A stretch of 64,000 bases of DNA from Bacteroidales bacterium (GTDB lineage: Bacteria; Bacteroidota; Bacteroidia; Bacteroidales; Marinilabiliaceae), in assembly GCA_024401335.1 (NCBI GenBank), contig JAKSLH010000003.1:1-64000 (forward strand). Direction: 5' to 3'. The notes beneath the pieces were generated by a model, which worked only from the letters and a program-made list of their open reading frames with translations, was not told the DNA's origin and searched no databases. Position 1 is the first letter of the stretch. Every line of letters begins with the position of its first letter. This document shows positions 7,984 through 17,196 of this stretch, in pieces. Position numbers and translations under genes: made by a program.

Positions 7984-9602
7984 AAACTAAAGTATTTGTC
8001 GCGTTATCCGTGATGCTATGCAATGTGGCAGAAGTTTTTGCATGTACTAATTTTTTGGTGACGCCGGGTGCGTCTGCTGATGGCAGCGCTATGATTTCTT
8101 ATTCTGCTGATTCGCATGTGTTATATGGCGAATTGTATCGGTGGGAGGCGGCAGACCACAAAGTTGGTGAAATGTTAGAAGTCAGAGAGTGGGATACCAA
8201 TAGATATTTGGGATCGATTCCTCAGGTGGCGCATACATATTCTGTCATTGGTAACATGAACGAGTTTGGGCTGACAATAGCTGAAACGACGTTTGGTGGT
8301 CGCGAAGAGCTTGTTGACACGACAGCTTTGATTGATTACGGAAGTCTGATATATATTACACTTCAGCGAGCAAAGACAGCAAGGGAAGCCATTGCTGTAA
8401 TGACAGACCTTGTCTCTAAATATGGCTACTACAGCGAAGGAGAGTCGTTCTCGATAGGCGATCCAAATGAAGTGTGGATTATGGAGATGATAGGCAAGGG
8501 GCCAGGACGGACTGGTGCAGTGTGGGTAGCTCAGAGGATTCCAGATGGTTGTGTCAGCGGTCATGCCAATCAGGCGAGAATAACAAAGATAAATTTCAAA
8601 GATAAGGATAATTGTTTGTATGCTCCTGATGTCATTGCATTGGCTCGTGAAAATGGATATTTCAAGGGTAGTGATGCCGAGTTTAGCTTTTCGGATGCAT
8701 ATAATCCATTGGACTTTGGCGGAGTAAGGTTCTGTGATGCGCGTGTATGGAGTGGGTTCCGCTTGATGAATAAAGAAATGATGTCATACGAGAAGTATGC
8801 TATGGGGTATGACGGAAAGAATAGAATGCCTTTGTATATAAAGCCGGATCATAAAATCAGTCGTCGTGAGCTAGCGGACATAATGCGAGATCATTTTGAG
8901 GGGACGAAGATGGATATGACTCAAGATGTGGGAGCGGGTGCGTACCATGTTCCTTATAGATGGCGACCATTAGAGTTTGAGGTTGATGGGCAAGAGTATT
9001 TCCATGAAAGAGCTATAGCGACACAACAGACCGGTTTCTGGTTTGTGGCTCAGATGCGAAAGTCAGCAGTTAGCATTGATTGGTTTGGCTGTGATGATGC
9101 TAATACGTCTGTTCTTATGCCTATGTATTGCAACATGACGGTTGTTCCGGAAGAGGTCAAGGCCGGTAATGGTGATATGTTGCATTTCAGTTGGACATCG
9201 GCTTTTTGGGTGTTTAACTGGGTGGCTCAGATGACCTATTCTAGATACAGCTATATGATAGAAGATGTGAGGAAGCTTCAGCGAGAGATTGAGGCAGAGT
9301 TAGATAAGAGGGTAGAAGAGATGGACAGCAGGATGGTGATGTTGGATGACAATAACAAGACTATTGCGGCAGATTTCTTTGCAGCAAGTGTGGCCAAGGA
9401 TGTTGTTGAGAGATGGAAGCGTCTAGGAGAGTTTCTGATGGTAAAATATCTTGATGGTAATCTGCATCCAGAAGTTAATGGTGAGTTTGAGAGAAATCCA
9501 TATGGAGGTCCTAAGAGTCCTAAACATCCTGGTTATAATGAAGAATATTATAAGATTTTGATAGAAAAGACTGGTGACAAACTAAAGATGGGCGAGTTGT
9601 AG
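7980..9602 (+). CDS. C69 family dipeptidase (PepD-like Ntn hydrolase), secreted
   Basis: 540 aa from the ATG at 7980, which overlaps the mntP stop as ATGA; an ATG at 7941 would remain inside mntP and lack a signal peptide. The first 21 residues form a signal peptide ending VAEVFA, directly before CTNFLVTPGASADGS. In family C69 that cysteine becomes the N-terminal nucleophile after processing, so cleavage and activation would coincide. The rest (NEFGLTIAETTFGG, SFSIGDPNEVWIMEMIGKG) matches PepD-like dipeptidases, which degrade dipeptides, here probably in the periplasm. It is last in the RSH operon; a T-run follows the stop without a clear hairpin. Confidence 0.9.
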   Translation: MKTKVFVALSVMLCNVAEVFACTNFLVTPGASADGSAMISYSADSHVLYGELYRWEAADHKVGEMLEVREWDTNRYLGSIPQVAHTYSVIGNMNEFGLTIAETTFGGREELVDTTALIDYGSLIYITLQRAKTAREAIAVMTDLVSKYGYYSEGESFSIGDPNEVWIMEMIGKGPGRTGAVWVAQRIPDGCVSGHANQARITKINFKDKDNCLYAPDVIALARENGYFKGSDAEFSFSDAYNPLDFGGVRFCDARVWSGFRLMNKEMMSYEKYAMGYDGKNRMPLYIKPDHKISRRELADIMRDHFEGTKMDMTQDVGAGAYHVPYRWRPLEFEVDGQEYFHERAIATQQTGFWFVAQMRKSAVSIDWFGCDDANTSVLMPMYCNMTVVPEEVKAGNGDMLHFSWTSAFWVFNWVAQMTYSRYSYMIEDVRKLQREIEAELDKRVEEMDSRMVMLDDNNKTIAADFFAASVAKDVVERWKRLGEFLMVKYLDGNLHPEVNGEFERNPYGGPKSPKHPGYNEEYYKILIEKTGDKLKMGEL

Positions 9603-9623
9603 TTTTTTTTGAAAAAGATGAAT

Positions 9624-9654
9624 TTTGTATTTTGATTAAAATATAGTAATTTTG
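9624..9654 (+). promoter_or_regulatory. promoter of the rpmB operon
   Basis: TTTG (9624-9627), 19 bases, then TAATTTTG (9647-9654): both Bacteroidetes elements with ideal spacing. Transcription would begin near 9661, leaving a leader of about 210 bases before rpmB. Confidence 0.65.
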
Positions 9655-9775
9655 CGTTGGGTAATAAAAATGGATGATTCTGTTTGCGGACTCTATCTTC
9701 TCCAAAACCAATTGAATTGAGTTTTCTTAGCTTGGAAAGGATGCATCTAAGTTATTGAAGATTAAAATTATTGGT

Positions 9776-9823
9776 ACACATAAAAAAATGTGTTTAAGAG
9801 TTTGTATTATTCAGAAATAATAC
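9776..9823 (+). promoter_or_regulatory. two-hairpin element in the rpmB leader
   Basis: Hairpin 1 is ACACAT (9776-9781), six A, ATGTGT (9788-9793). Hairpin 2 is GTATTATT (9804-9811), loop CAGA, AATAATAC (9816-9823). They lie 47-95 bases before the rpmB ATG within a long leader. Neither has a following T-tract, so they are not simple terminators. An autoregulatory ribosomal-protein leader is possible but unproven. Confidence 0.35.
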
Positions 9824-9870
9824 CGAAATTTGTGCCCGTGTTTGAAAAAGTATCCGAAAAGAATTAAGCA

Positions 9871-10113
9871 ATGTCAAGAATTTGTCAGATAACAGGTATC
9901 TCTGCGCAGTCGGGAAACAATGTTTCTCACTCTAAGAGAAGAGTGAAGAGAACCTTCGATCCAAACCTCTTTACAAAGAAGTTCTTCATTCCAGAGGAAG
10001 ACCGCTGGGTGACTTTGAAGGTTTCTTGCGCAGCGTTGCGTCTTATCAATAAGATTGGTATTCAGGCAGCAATCAAGCGTGCTAACGATAAGGGTTTCAT
10101 AGGTAAAATATAA
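9871..10113 (+). CDS. rpmB: 50S ribosomal protein L28
   Basis: 80 aa. The start MSRICQITG, the [15 protein letters not shown] segment and the C-terminal KRANDKGF are characteristic of L28, a large-subunit protein. No CxxC pairs are present, so this is the zinc-independent form. It starts a cluster with rpmG and a DUF4295 gene, a conserved Bacteroidetes arrangement. Confidence 0.97.
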   Translation: MSRICQITGISAQSGNNVSHSKRRVKRTFDPNLFTKKFFIPEEDRWVTLKVSCAALRLINKIGIQAAIKRANDKGFIGKI

Positions 10114-10127
10114 TTAGACATACAACA

Positions 10128-10316
10128 ATGGCAAAGAAAGCTAAAGGAAATCGTGTTCAGGTAATTCTTGAATGTACTGAGCAGAAGGAAAGCGGCGTTC
10201 CAGGTATGTCGCGTTACATTACCACTAAGAACCGCAAGAACTCTCCTGACCGTTTGGAGAGAAAGAAGTACAATCCATTTTTGAAGCGTGTTACGCTTCA
10301 TCGTGAGATTAAGTAA
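10128..10316 (+). CDS. rpmG: 50S ribosomal protein L33
   Basis: 62 aa, basic. [19 protein letters not shown] and [21 protein letters not shown] are diagnostic for L33. It lacks the four-cysteine zinc ribbon. It begins 14 bases after rpmB and is cotranscribed with it. Confidence 0.97.
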   Translation: MAKKAKGNRVQVILECTEQKESGVPGMSRYITTKNRKNSPDRLERKKYNPFLKRVTLHREIK

Positions 10317-10341
10317 TTAACGTGAAATAAAATAGAAAACT

Positions 10342-10497
10342 ATGGCAAAGAAAGTAGTTGCAACCCTCAAGACGGGTGACAAGGTAGGTCACGTTAAGGC
10401 TATCAAGATGGTGAAATCACCAAAGACTGGCGCTTATACTTTCCGTGAGGAGATTATGACAGCAGACGAAGTAAAGGATTTCTTCGCAAAGAAATAA
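10342..10497 (+). CDS. DUF4295 small basic protein
   Basis: 51 aa, read directly from the sequence: it begins MAKKVVATLKTGD, includes KMVKSPKTGAYTF and ends FFAKK. Members of this Bacteroidetes family regularly follow rpmG. The role is unknown; size, charge and position suggest a ribosome-associated protein, which is inference. It lies 25 bases after rpmG and is followed by the operon terminator. Confidence 0.9.
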   Translation: MAKKVVATLKTGDKVGHVKAIKMVKSPKTGAYTFREEIMTADEVKDFFAKK

Positions 10498-10512
10498 TTG
10501 TAAATCTTCATA

Positions 10513-10550
10513 AAAAATGGCCGTCTAGCTTAGGCTAGATGGCCTTTTCT
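10513..10550 (+). terminator. terminator of the rpmB operon
   Basis: An 11-bp stem GGCCGTCTAGC/GCTAGATGGCC (one G-U pair) with a TTAG loop is followed by TTTTCT. An A-run precedes it, so it may work in both directions. Confidence 0.85.
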
Positions 10551-10566
10551 ATAATTTGAGAACAAC

Positions 10567-11034
10567 ATGGGTAAAATTGTTATTCGCAGCTTTGAAGAGC
10601 TAGAAGCTCTTGTTGGCAAGGAATTGGGTGTGTCAGATTGGCATACATTTACACAGGAGCAAATAAATCTCTTTGCAGATGCTACATTGGATCATCAGTG
10701 GATTCACGTTGATGTTGATAAGGCAAAGAGTGAGTCGCCATTTGGTAATACTATTGCTCATGGATATTTGACATTGTCAATTTTGCCTCACTTGTGGGAG
10801 CAGATAGTTGATGTTCAGAATATAAAGGATCAAATTAACTATGGCATTGAGCATTTCAAGTATAACCAGCCTGTAGTAGTAAACAGCAGAGTACGTTTGC
10901 ATGTAAATGTGAATTCTGTGGTGAATCTTAGAGGAACAGTCAAGGCATCTATGGGAGTTAAGTTGGAGATAGAAGGAAATAGAAAGCCTGCATATGAAGG
11001 TGAGATAGTATTCCTTTATCATTTCAACAACTAA
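10567..11034 (+). CDS. MaoC-like hot-dog dehydratase
   Basis: 155 aa, a single hot-dog domain. The (R)-enoyl-CoA hydratase signature is visible: F-A-D-A-T-x-D-x-Q-W-I-H-x-D near residues 37-50, providing the catalytic Asp and His, then FGNTIAHGYLTLS near 59-72. The family hydrates trans-2-enoyl-CoA (or -ACP) to the (R)-3-hydroxy form. The physiological substrate cannot be told here, as no fatty-acid or polyhydroxyalkanoate gene is adjacent. It stands alone between two terminators. Confidence 0.88.
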   Translation: MGKIVIRSFEELEALVGKELGVSDWHTFTQEQINLFADATLDHQWIHVDVDKAKSESPFGNTIAHGYLTLSILPHLWEQIVDVQNIKDQINYGIEHFKYNQPVVVNSRVRLHVNVNSVVNLRGTVKASMGVKLEIEGNRKPAYEGEIVFLYHFNN

Positions 11035-11058
11035 TAGTTGCTATTATATAAGCAAAGA

Positions 11059-11090
11059 AAAGCTCGAGGTCATGTATCTCGAGCTTTTTT
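11059..11090 (+). terminator. terminator after the MaoC gene
   Basis: Stem AAAGCTCGAG/CTCGAGCTTT (11059-11068 with 11078-11087) with a 9-nt loop and T6. Confidence 0.88.
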
Positions 11091-11212
11091 ATGTCATATA
11101 GTCATGAAGACAGACTGCGTTATGACATAAAGGCATAAAAGTGTTTTTGGCATAGCATTTGATGAAGTGGATAGTGTTACGTTATAAATAATAGACATTA
11201 AAATTATAGAAT

Positions 11213-13270
11213 ATGGCTACAGGAAAAATAGGTGTTTCAACCAAGGACTTGTTTCCGATCATCAAGAAATTTCTTTATTCAGATCATGACATTTTCATCC
11301 GTGAGATAGTCTCTAATGGTGTAGATGCTTGCCAGAAATTAAAGGTGCTTGCTCAGAGTGGCGAGTTTAAAGGTGAGCTTGGTGAGTTGAAGGTCAGTGT
11401 CAGTGTAGACAAGGATGCGAAGACGATCACAGTCAGCGATAGAGGTATTGGTATGACTCGTGATGAAGTAGAGAAATATATTAATCAGATAGCGTTTTCT
11501 GGTGCTGAGGAGTTTTTGGAAAAGCATAAAGATGACGCAGCCACAATTATTGGTCATTTTGGTTTGGGCTTTTATTCTTCGTTCATGGTTTCTGATCGAG
11601 TTGAGATAAAGACCAAGAGTTATAAGGAAGGTGCTCAGGCTGTAAGATGGGAGTGTACAGGTGATCCGGAGTATGTACTTGAAGATTGCGAGAAAGAAGA
11701 TCGTGGTACAGATATCATAATGCATGTCAGCGAAGATGAGATAGCATTTTGTGATGATGCAAAGATCAAGGAGCTGCTGACCAAGTATTGCAAGTTCTTG
11801 CCAATCAAGGTAGTCAGTGGAAAGAAGACAGAATGGAAAGATGGTAAGCAGGTTGAGACGGAAGAGGACAATGTAATAAATAATGTAGAGCCAGCGTGGG
11901 TGAAGAAACCTGCAGACCTTAAGGAGGATGACTATAAGAACTTCTATCGTGAGCTTTATCCAATGCAGATGGATGAACCACTTTTCCACATTCATTTGAA
12001 TGTTGATTATCCGTTCAATTTGACAGGTATCCTTTATTTCCCAAAAATCAAGCAGAATATAGACATCAACAGAAACAAGATTCAGCTTTATTGTAACCAG
12101 GTGTTTGTGACAGATTCTGTAGAGGGAATTGTACCAGATTTCTTGACCTTGTTGCATGGTGTTATTGATTCTCCGGATATCCCATTGAATGTATCTCGTT
12201 CGTACTTGCAGAGTGATGGTAATGTAAAGAAGATCTCTAGCCATATAACAAAGAAGGTAGCGGATCGTCTTGAAGAGATCTTTAAAAATGATCGAAAGCA
12301 GTTTGAAGAGAAGTGGGATGATCTCAAGATATTCATTCAGTATGGAATGTTGACTGATGAGAAATTCTTTGAAAGAGCTTCTAAGTTTGCTCTCCTGAAG
12401 AATGTCGATGGTAAGTATTTCACTTTTGATGAATATAAGGAGCTTATAAAGGCAGAGCAGACAGACAAGGATGGGAACCTTGTTTACCTCTATACGACAG
12501 ACAAGCAGATGCAGTATACCTTCGTTGAGTCGGCTAAGAATAAGGGCTATGATGTCTTGTTGCTTGATGGCCAGCTTGACACTCCGGTGGTGAATCAGCT
12601 TGAGCAGAAGTGGGAGAAGTCAAAGTTTACTCGTGTTGACTCTGATGTGATTGATAAGCTTATTGTTAAGGATAATGCTAGGGAATTGACGCTTACAACA
12701 CGTGAGAAGAGTGAAGTAGAGGAGACATTCCGTTCGGAGCTTCCTACTCTTGACAAGGCCACCTTTACTGTGAGTGTAGAGGCTCTTGGTGATGATGATA
12801 TGCCAGTGATCGTTACTCAGAATGAATGGATGCGACGTATGAAAGAGATGAGTGCGATGCAAGGTGGCATGATGTCATTCTATGGTGAGATGCCGGATTC
12901 ATTCAATATAGTCGTTAATGGTAATCATCCATTAGTAAAGAAGTTGATAGAAAACCTTCAGAGTGAAACCAAGAGCAAGCTTGCTCCTGTATATGCAGAT
13001 ATGGATATTGCAAATACGAAGAAGGGTGAGTTGGCTAAGGCTAAGGAAGGTAAAAAGGATGACGAGGTGCCTCAGGCAGACAAAGATGCCTTGGCTGATG
13101 TTGAGAGACAGCTAAGCGACCTTCAGGACAAGAAAAATAGTGTTCTTAAGTCGTTTGCCGAGAGTAACAAGGCAGTTTCTCAGTTGATAGACCTTGCTTT
13201 GTTGTCGAATGGTATGCTTAAGGGTGAGAGTCTGACTAAGTTCATTAAGCGAAGCGTAGATCTCATGTAA
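11213..13270 (+). CDS. htpG: molecular chaperone HtpG (Hsp90)
   Basis: 685 aa, slightly longer than E. coli HtpG (624 aa). The N-terminal GHKL ATPase shows REIVSNGVDACQKL (near residue 27), DRGIGM (near 81) and GHFGLGFYSSFMV (near 117). The middle domain has the catalytic-arginine region (NVSRSYLQSD), and the C-terminal dimerisation domain holds an acidic/basic linker near residues 605-645. It acts as a cytosolic ATP-dependent chaperone dimer. The 120-base upstream region shows no clear TAnnTTTG box, so I cannot name the sigma factor. A strong hairpin follows. Confidence 0.97.
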   Translation: MATGKIGVSTKDLFPIIKKFLYSDHDIFIREIVSNGVDACQKLKVLAQSGEFKGELGELKVSVSVDKDAKTITVSDRGIGMTRDEVEKYINQIAFSGAEEFLEKHKDDAATIIGHFGLGFYSSFMVSDRVEIKTKSYKEGAQAVRWECTGDPEYVLEDCEKEDRGTDIIMHVSEDEIAFCDDAKIKELLTKYCKFLPIKVVSGKKTEWKDGKQVETEEDNVINNVEPAWVKKPADLKEDDYKNFYRELYPMQMDEPLFHIHLNVDYPFNLTGILYFPKIKQNIDINRNKIQLYCNQVFVTDSVEGIVPDFLTLLHGVIDSPDIPLNVSRSYLQSDGNVKKISSHITKKVADRLEEIFKNDRKQFEEKWDDLKIFIQYGMLTDEKFFERASKFALLKNVDGKYFTFDEYKELIKAEQTDKDGNLVYLYTTDKQMQYTFVESAKNKGYDVLLLDGQLDTPVVNQLEQKWEKSKFTRVDSDVIDKLIVKDNARELTLTTREKSEVEETFRSELPTLDKATFTVSVEALGDDDMPVIVTQNEWMRRMKEMSAMQGGMMSFYGEMPDSFNIVVNGNHPLVKKLIENLQSETKSKLAPVYADMDIANTKKGELAKAKEGKKDDEVPQADKDALADVERQLSDLQDKKNSVLKSFAESNKAVSQLIDLALLSNGMLKGESLTKFIKRSVDLM

Positions 13271-13298
13271 CTAGGGTGTTTTCTGGTTTATAGATATG

Positions 13299-13335
13299 AA
13301 AGGCAGTGTAGGTTTAGCTTACACTGCCTTTTTTG
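13299..13335 (+). terminator. terminator after htpG
   Basis: 12-bp stem AAAGGCAGTGTA/TACACTGCCTTT (13299-13310 with 13320-13331) followed by T-rich sequence. Confidence 0.88.
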
Positions 13336-13358
13336 TTGTCTTTTTTTTGTTTGATGCA

Positions 13359-13387
13359 TTGTTTTTATGAAAAAGCATGTATATTTG
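13359..13387 (+). promoter_or_regulatory. promoter of rho
   Basis: TTG (13359-13361), 18 bases, TATATTTG (13380-13387). The inferred start near 13394 gives a leader of about 90 bases, long enough for regulation of rho, which is autoregulated in other bacteria. Confidence 0.65.
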
Positions 13388-13484
13388 CATTGTCCTTTAG
13401 CCTAAGGACATTCTCTAATGAAATTTTTTTTCTAAAATAACACCACATAATAATCTCGGTGTTTTATTATCAATAGGAATATTT

Positions 13485-15218
13485 ATGTATACACAGTCGG
13501 AGCTTAGCTCTAAGTTGCTTGCGGACTTGCGTGTTATTGGCAAGGAGGTTGGCATAAAGAAAGTTGAGCAATTCAAGAAAAAAGAGCTTGTTGATGAGAT
13601 TTTGAAAGCTCAGGAAGATGGTGCGGACACAAAGGAACAATCTGGTGCTGTTGGAAATGGTGCTTCTTTGGATAATGTGATGGGGGCAGGTGAAAATGTT
13701 AGTTTGCCTGCATCAGAAGATACTGTTGAGATAGCTGATTTTGATGATGTCATAGGTAAGATTTTTGATACATTCGCAGAAAAAACACCTCAGCATAACA
13801 ATAATAAGAAGAGCAAGAGACCTAGAATGCAGTCTGGTGCAACTCGCGTGACATCTCGAAACGATAATTCACGTCGTGACAATGTAGGTGTAGAGGCAGA
13901 AAACATGTTGCCTCAGGCTGATGATCAGGGAATGATGTCGATTGAAGAGATACTTCGCAAACAGGAGCAAAAGCTTGATGAAGAATATGTAAAGGATGAA
14001 CATATAGACGAAGTACAGGATGAATTTGCGTATAACGAGCCTGTGGTTCAGAAAAACAATCAACGTCAGAAAGAGCCTGTTGAACAGCCATTTGATTTTG
14101 ACGGTGTTGTAACAGCTACTGGTGTTCTGGAGTTGATACCAGATGGTTTTGGCTTCCTTCGTTCTTCTGATTATAATTATCTTACATCTCCAGATGATAT
14201 CTATGTATCACAGAGTCAGATTAAGAATTATGGTTTGAGAACAGGAGATACCGTTACCTGTGTTGTACGTCCGCCGCGTGATGGGGAGAAGTTTTTCCCT
14301 ATGGTGAGAGTGATTAGCGTAAATGGTAAGATGCCAGATGAGATACGTGATAGAGTTCAGTTTGAACATATGACACCTGTTTTCCCGGATGAAAAGTTTA
14401 AGTTGTCATCGGGCAAGAATGCCAATGTGTCGACTAGAATCGTAGATCTGTTTTCGCCAATTGGAAAGGGACAGCGAGGCCTTAATGTTGCCCAGCCAAA
14501 AACAGGTAAGACAGTGCTTTTGAAGGATATTGCAAATGTGATTGCAGAGAATCACCCGGAGGTATATATGATAATACTTCTCGTTGATGAACGTCCTGAA
14601 GAGGTTACGGATATGGCACGCTCTGTTAATGCGGAGGTTATTTCGTCGACATTTGATGAACCAGCGGAAAGACACGTCAAGGTGGCTAACATAGTTCTAG
14701 AAAAAGCGAAGAGAATGGTTGAATGTGGCCATGATGTTGTTATTTTGCTCGATTCTATTACACGTTTGGCAAGAGCATATAATACAGTTTCGCCAGCTTC
14801 AGGAAAGGTGTTGTCGGGTGGTGTAGATGCAAATGCATTGCATAAGCCAAAGCGTTTCTTTGGTGCGGCTCGTAATATCGAGAATGGTGGTTCTTTGACT
14901 ATTATAGCAACAGCCCTGACAGAGACCGGTTCTAAGATGGATGATGTGATATTTGAAGAGTTTAAGGGCACCGGCAACATGGAGCTTCAGCTTGATAGAA
15001 AGTTGGCAAACAAGCGTATTTTCCCTGCGGTTGATGTCAATATGTCAAGTACTCGTAGAGATGATTTGCTTCAGGATAGAAATACCCTCAATAGAATGTG
15101 GGTGTTGCGTAATAAGGGATTGGCAGATAGAACTCCTGAAGAGGCTATGACTTTCTTGGTTGATGCAATCAAGAAGACTTCTAGCAATGAAGAGTTCCTT
15201 ATTTCTATGAACGGATAA
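13485..15218 (+). CDS. rho: transcription termination factor Rho with long disordered insert
   Basis: 577 aa against about 420 in E. coli. Order: an N-terminal Rho_N helix bundle (1-45); a low-complexity insert rich in Asp, Glu, Asn, Gln and Lys (about 46-205); the cold-shock-like RNA-binding domain (about 208-280, [13 protein letters not shown]); and the RecA-like hexameric ATPase with Walker [10 protein letters not shown] (near 340), the Walker B DSITR segment and the C-terminal RRDDLL...MWVLR motif. It terminates untranslated transcripts. In Bacteroides thetaiotaomicron the equivalent insert has been linked to phase separation of Rho; that role here is inference. Transcribed alone, it shares a hairpin with the convergent symporter gene. 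Confidence 0.97.
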   Translation: MYTQSELSSKLLADLRVIGKEVGIKKVEQFKKKELVDEILKAQEDGADTKEQSGAVGNGASLDNVMGAGENVSLPASEDTVEIADFDDVIGKIFDTFAEKTPQHNNNKKSKRPRMQSGATRVTSRNDNSRRDNVGVEAENMLPQADDQGMMSIEEILRKQEQKLDEEYVKDEHIDEVQDEFAYNEPVVQKNNQRQKEPVEQPFDFDGVVTATGVLELIPDGFGFLRSSDYNYLTSPDDIYVSQSQIKNYGLRTGDTVTCVVRPPRDGEKFFPMVRVISVNGKMPDEIRDRVQFEHMTPVFPDEKFKLSSGKNANVSTRIVDLFSPIGKGQRGLNVAQPKTGKTVLLKDIANVIAENHPEVYMIILLVDERPEEVTDMARSVNAEVISSTFDEPAERHVKVANIVLEKAKRMVECGHDVVILLDSITRLARAYNTVSPASGKVLSGGVDANALHKPKRFFGAARNIENGGSLTIIATALTETGSKMDDVIFEEFKGTGNMELQLDRKLANKRIFPAVDVNMSSTRRDDLLQDRNTLNRMWVLRNKGLADRTPEEAMTFLVDAIKKTSSNEEFLISMNG

Positions 15219-15246
15219 TATAGTCGAACTAACGAAAAATATTTTT

Positions 15247-15281
15247 AGGCAAGCGTTATAAAGACGCTTGCCTTTTATTTT
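15247..15281. terminator. bidirectional terminator between rho and the alanine symporter
   Basis: 10-bp stem AGGCAAGCGT/ACGCTTGCCT (15247-15256 with 15264-15273) followed by TTTTATTTT on the plus strand. On the minus strand it follows the symporter stop and is then trailed by AAAAATATTTTTC. It fits both convergent genes. Confidence 0.8.
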
Positions 15282-16713
15282 ACCAGCACTCTATGTCGTT
15301 GACGTCCTCTTCGGGTAAAATATTTTTGTTGAATTGTGGGTCTAATCCTTGTTTTCGTTGTTGCTTGTAATCTTTTAGCAATCTGATTGCCTTCCCGCTT
15401 AATAGTGTGATGGCTATTAAATTACATATTGTCATAAGGCCCATGAAAATATCGACGATGCTCCATGCTGTCTGAAGTGACATGAGCGCTCCCGCAATGA
15501 CCACAAGTCCTGTGAGCAATCTAAATAGGAATACCACCCATTTTTTGTTTGTGATGAAACGTAGATTGGTCTCTCCATAAAAGTAATTAGAGATAATTGT
15601 GCTATAGGCAAATAAGAATATGGCAGCCGTCAAGAAATATCTACCGGCAGGGCCGATCTCGTGTTCGATTGATTGTGAGGTTAAAATGATGCCATCGGCA
15701 TCTCCATTGTAAAGACCAGCGATCAAGATGATGAAAGCTGTACAAGTGCATATTATCAATGTATCTGTGAATACGCCAAATGCTTGCAATAGGCCCTGTT
15801 TGATAGGGTGTGAGATCTCTGCGATGGCGGCGGCGTTTGGGGCGCTTCCTTCTCCTGCTTCATTGCTGAACAGACCTCTTTTAACGCCTTGCATTATTGC
15901 AGCACCGAAAGTGCCGCCAACAGCCTGTTCGAATCCGAAGGCGCTCTGTATAATGTTCTTTATTATGTCGGGGATAATTGTGATGTTGCAAATTATAATA
16001 AACAAGGCAAGTGCAATATATCCAATAGCCATTATAGGTACGATTATGGCCGAGAATTTTGATATTCTTTGAATTCCGCCAAATATGATGATTAGTGTAC
16101 AAATAGCAAGTGCTATGCCTACTGTAGTTTTGTTGAAGCCTAGTGTGTCGGATATAGAGTCGCATAAAGTAGTGCTTTGAACCATTTGGTTAGCAAAGCT
16201 GAATGTGATGGTAATCAGTATGGCAAAAAGAACTCCCATCCATCGACGATGAAGACCGCTTTCCATATAATATGCGGGACCTCCGTAGAAAGACCTTTCC
16301 CCTTTGCGTTTGTATAATTGAGCAAGTGTTGCTTCGATAAAAGCAGTTGCAGAACCGAGTATTGCCATTATCCACATCCAAAAAACAGCTCCAGGTCCTC
16401 CGATGAAAATAGCAGAAGCAACACCTGCTAGATTTCCGGTGCCGACGCGGCTTGACAGAGAAACAGCGAACGCACGAAAAGAACTAATGGGCTTGGTTCC
16501 GTCTGGTCTCCTTTCGGAGCCGGAGTTTTTAAGGAGATGAATCATCTCTTTAAGCATTGAGAACTGAGCGCCGTGGATTCTGAATGTGAAATATAAAGCA
16601 CATGCAACAAGCATGGTTATTACTATATAGGTCCAAAGGTAGTCGTTGGCTATGTCTAGTATGTTGAGGATTTTGTTTCCGAAGTCAGTTGTGATTATAT
16701 GAGCTATTATCAT
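15280..16713 (-). CDS. sodium:alanine/glycine symporter (AGCS family)
   Basis: 477 aa from the ATG at 16713. The open frame extends to 16812, but the extra 33 residues are polar and unlike the family, while the shorter form has normal length and starts just before the first helix. It is a polytopic inner-membrane protein with about 11 segments. AGCS signatures are visible: SLSSRVGTGNLAGVA, GGPGAVFWMW, the FLYGG-like SFYGGPAYYMESGL, and GLFSNEAGEGSAPNAAA. The family imports alanine or glycine with Na+. It is monocistronic and convergent with rho. Confidence 0.92.
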   Translation of the reverse strand: MIIAHIITTDFGNKILNILDIANDYLWTYIVITMLVACALYFTFRIHGAQFSMLKEMIHLLKNSGSERRPDGTKPISSFRAFAVSLSSRVGTGNLAGVASAIFIGGPGAVFWMWIMAILGSATAFIEATLAQLYKRKGERSFYGGPAYYMESGLHRRWMGVLFAILITITFSFANQMVQSTTLCDSISDTLGFNKTTVGIALAICTLIIIFGGIQRISKFSAIIVPIMAIGYIALALFIIICNITIIPDIIKNIIQSAFGFEQAVGGTFGAAIMQGVKRGLFSNEAGEGSAPNAAAIAEISHPIKQGLLQAFGVFTDTLIICTCTAFIILIAGLYNGDADGIILTSQSIEHEIGPAGRYFLTAAIFLFAYSTIISNYFYGETNLRFITNKKWVVFLFRLLTGLVVIAGALMSLQTAWSIVDIFMGLMTICNLIAITLLSGKAIRLLKDYKQQRKQGLDPQFNKNILPEEDVNDIECW

Positions 16714-17196
16714 GTTGAGATGATGATATTGGTTTTCGACTGCGATTTTAGCTAAAAAAAGGTTTGTGTCCAAATTTGAAGCGGCATAGTTGTATTGTTT
16801 ACGTTTTGTCAATTTTTGAGTTTAATAGCTAGTTTACTTATGATTTGTCAATGTGTGAGTTTTTGAAAAATACATTAACTCCTTGTTAGCTATTGGCGGT
16901 AGTTGGTGAATGTTTTTTTTTGACGATTTGTAAGCGTTTCCCCCCTTTTTAGTTTTAGTCCGTTTGTGTTGTGTTGGGACGAGTTAAGGTGGGCTATTAG
17001 TGTAAGGACTTGGCTAAGTAAAGTTTGCTGATAATTAAAGTGAAAATTGACTAAAGATAAACCACTTTTTTCTGCGTATTTTTATACACTCTTTGATTAT
17101 ACTTTGTATATTTGCGTTAGCAAAGGTAACCTAGAAAGGTTATATGCGTAATTGTTTGCACAAGACAAAAAATATAAAAAGCAAAAATTAAATAAC
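16714..17196. other. divergent intergenic region between the symporter and mdh
   Basis: About 480 bases without a supported gene. It holds the mdh -7 box (17107-17114), an imperfect direct repeat beginning TTTGTCAAT at 16805 and 16844, and a C6/T-run stretch near 16940. I found no convincing promoter for the symporter, no tRNA and no recognisable structured RNA. Confidence 0.6.
17107..17114 (+). promoter_or_regulatory. Bacteroidetes -7 promoter element for mdh
   Basis: TATATTTG, exact consensus, 83 bases before the mdh ATG. The -33 region is T-rich without a clean TTG. Confidence 0.6.

Noticed and set aside
16714..16812. N-terminal extension of the alanine symporter ORF
   Set aside because: The 33 extra residues are polar and absent from the family; the ATG at 16713 gives normal length and starts just before the first helix.
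16805..16862. Imperfect direct repeat TTTGTCAAT in the symporter-mdh gap
   Set aside because: Short, AT-rich and imperfect; not distinguishable from chance without comparison.
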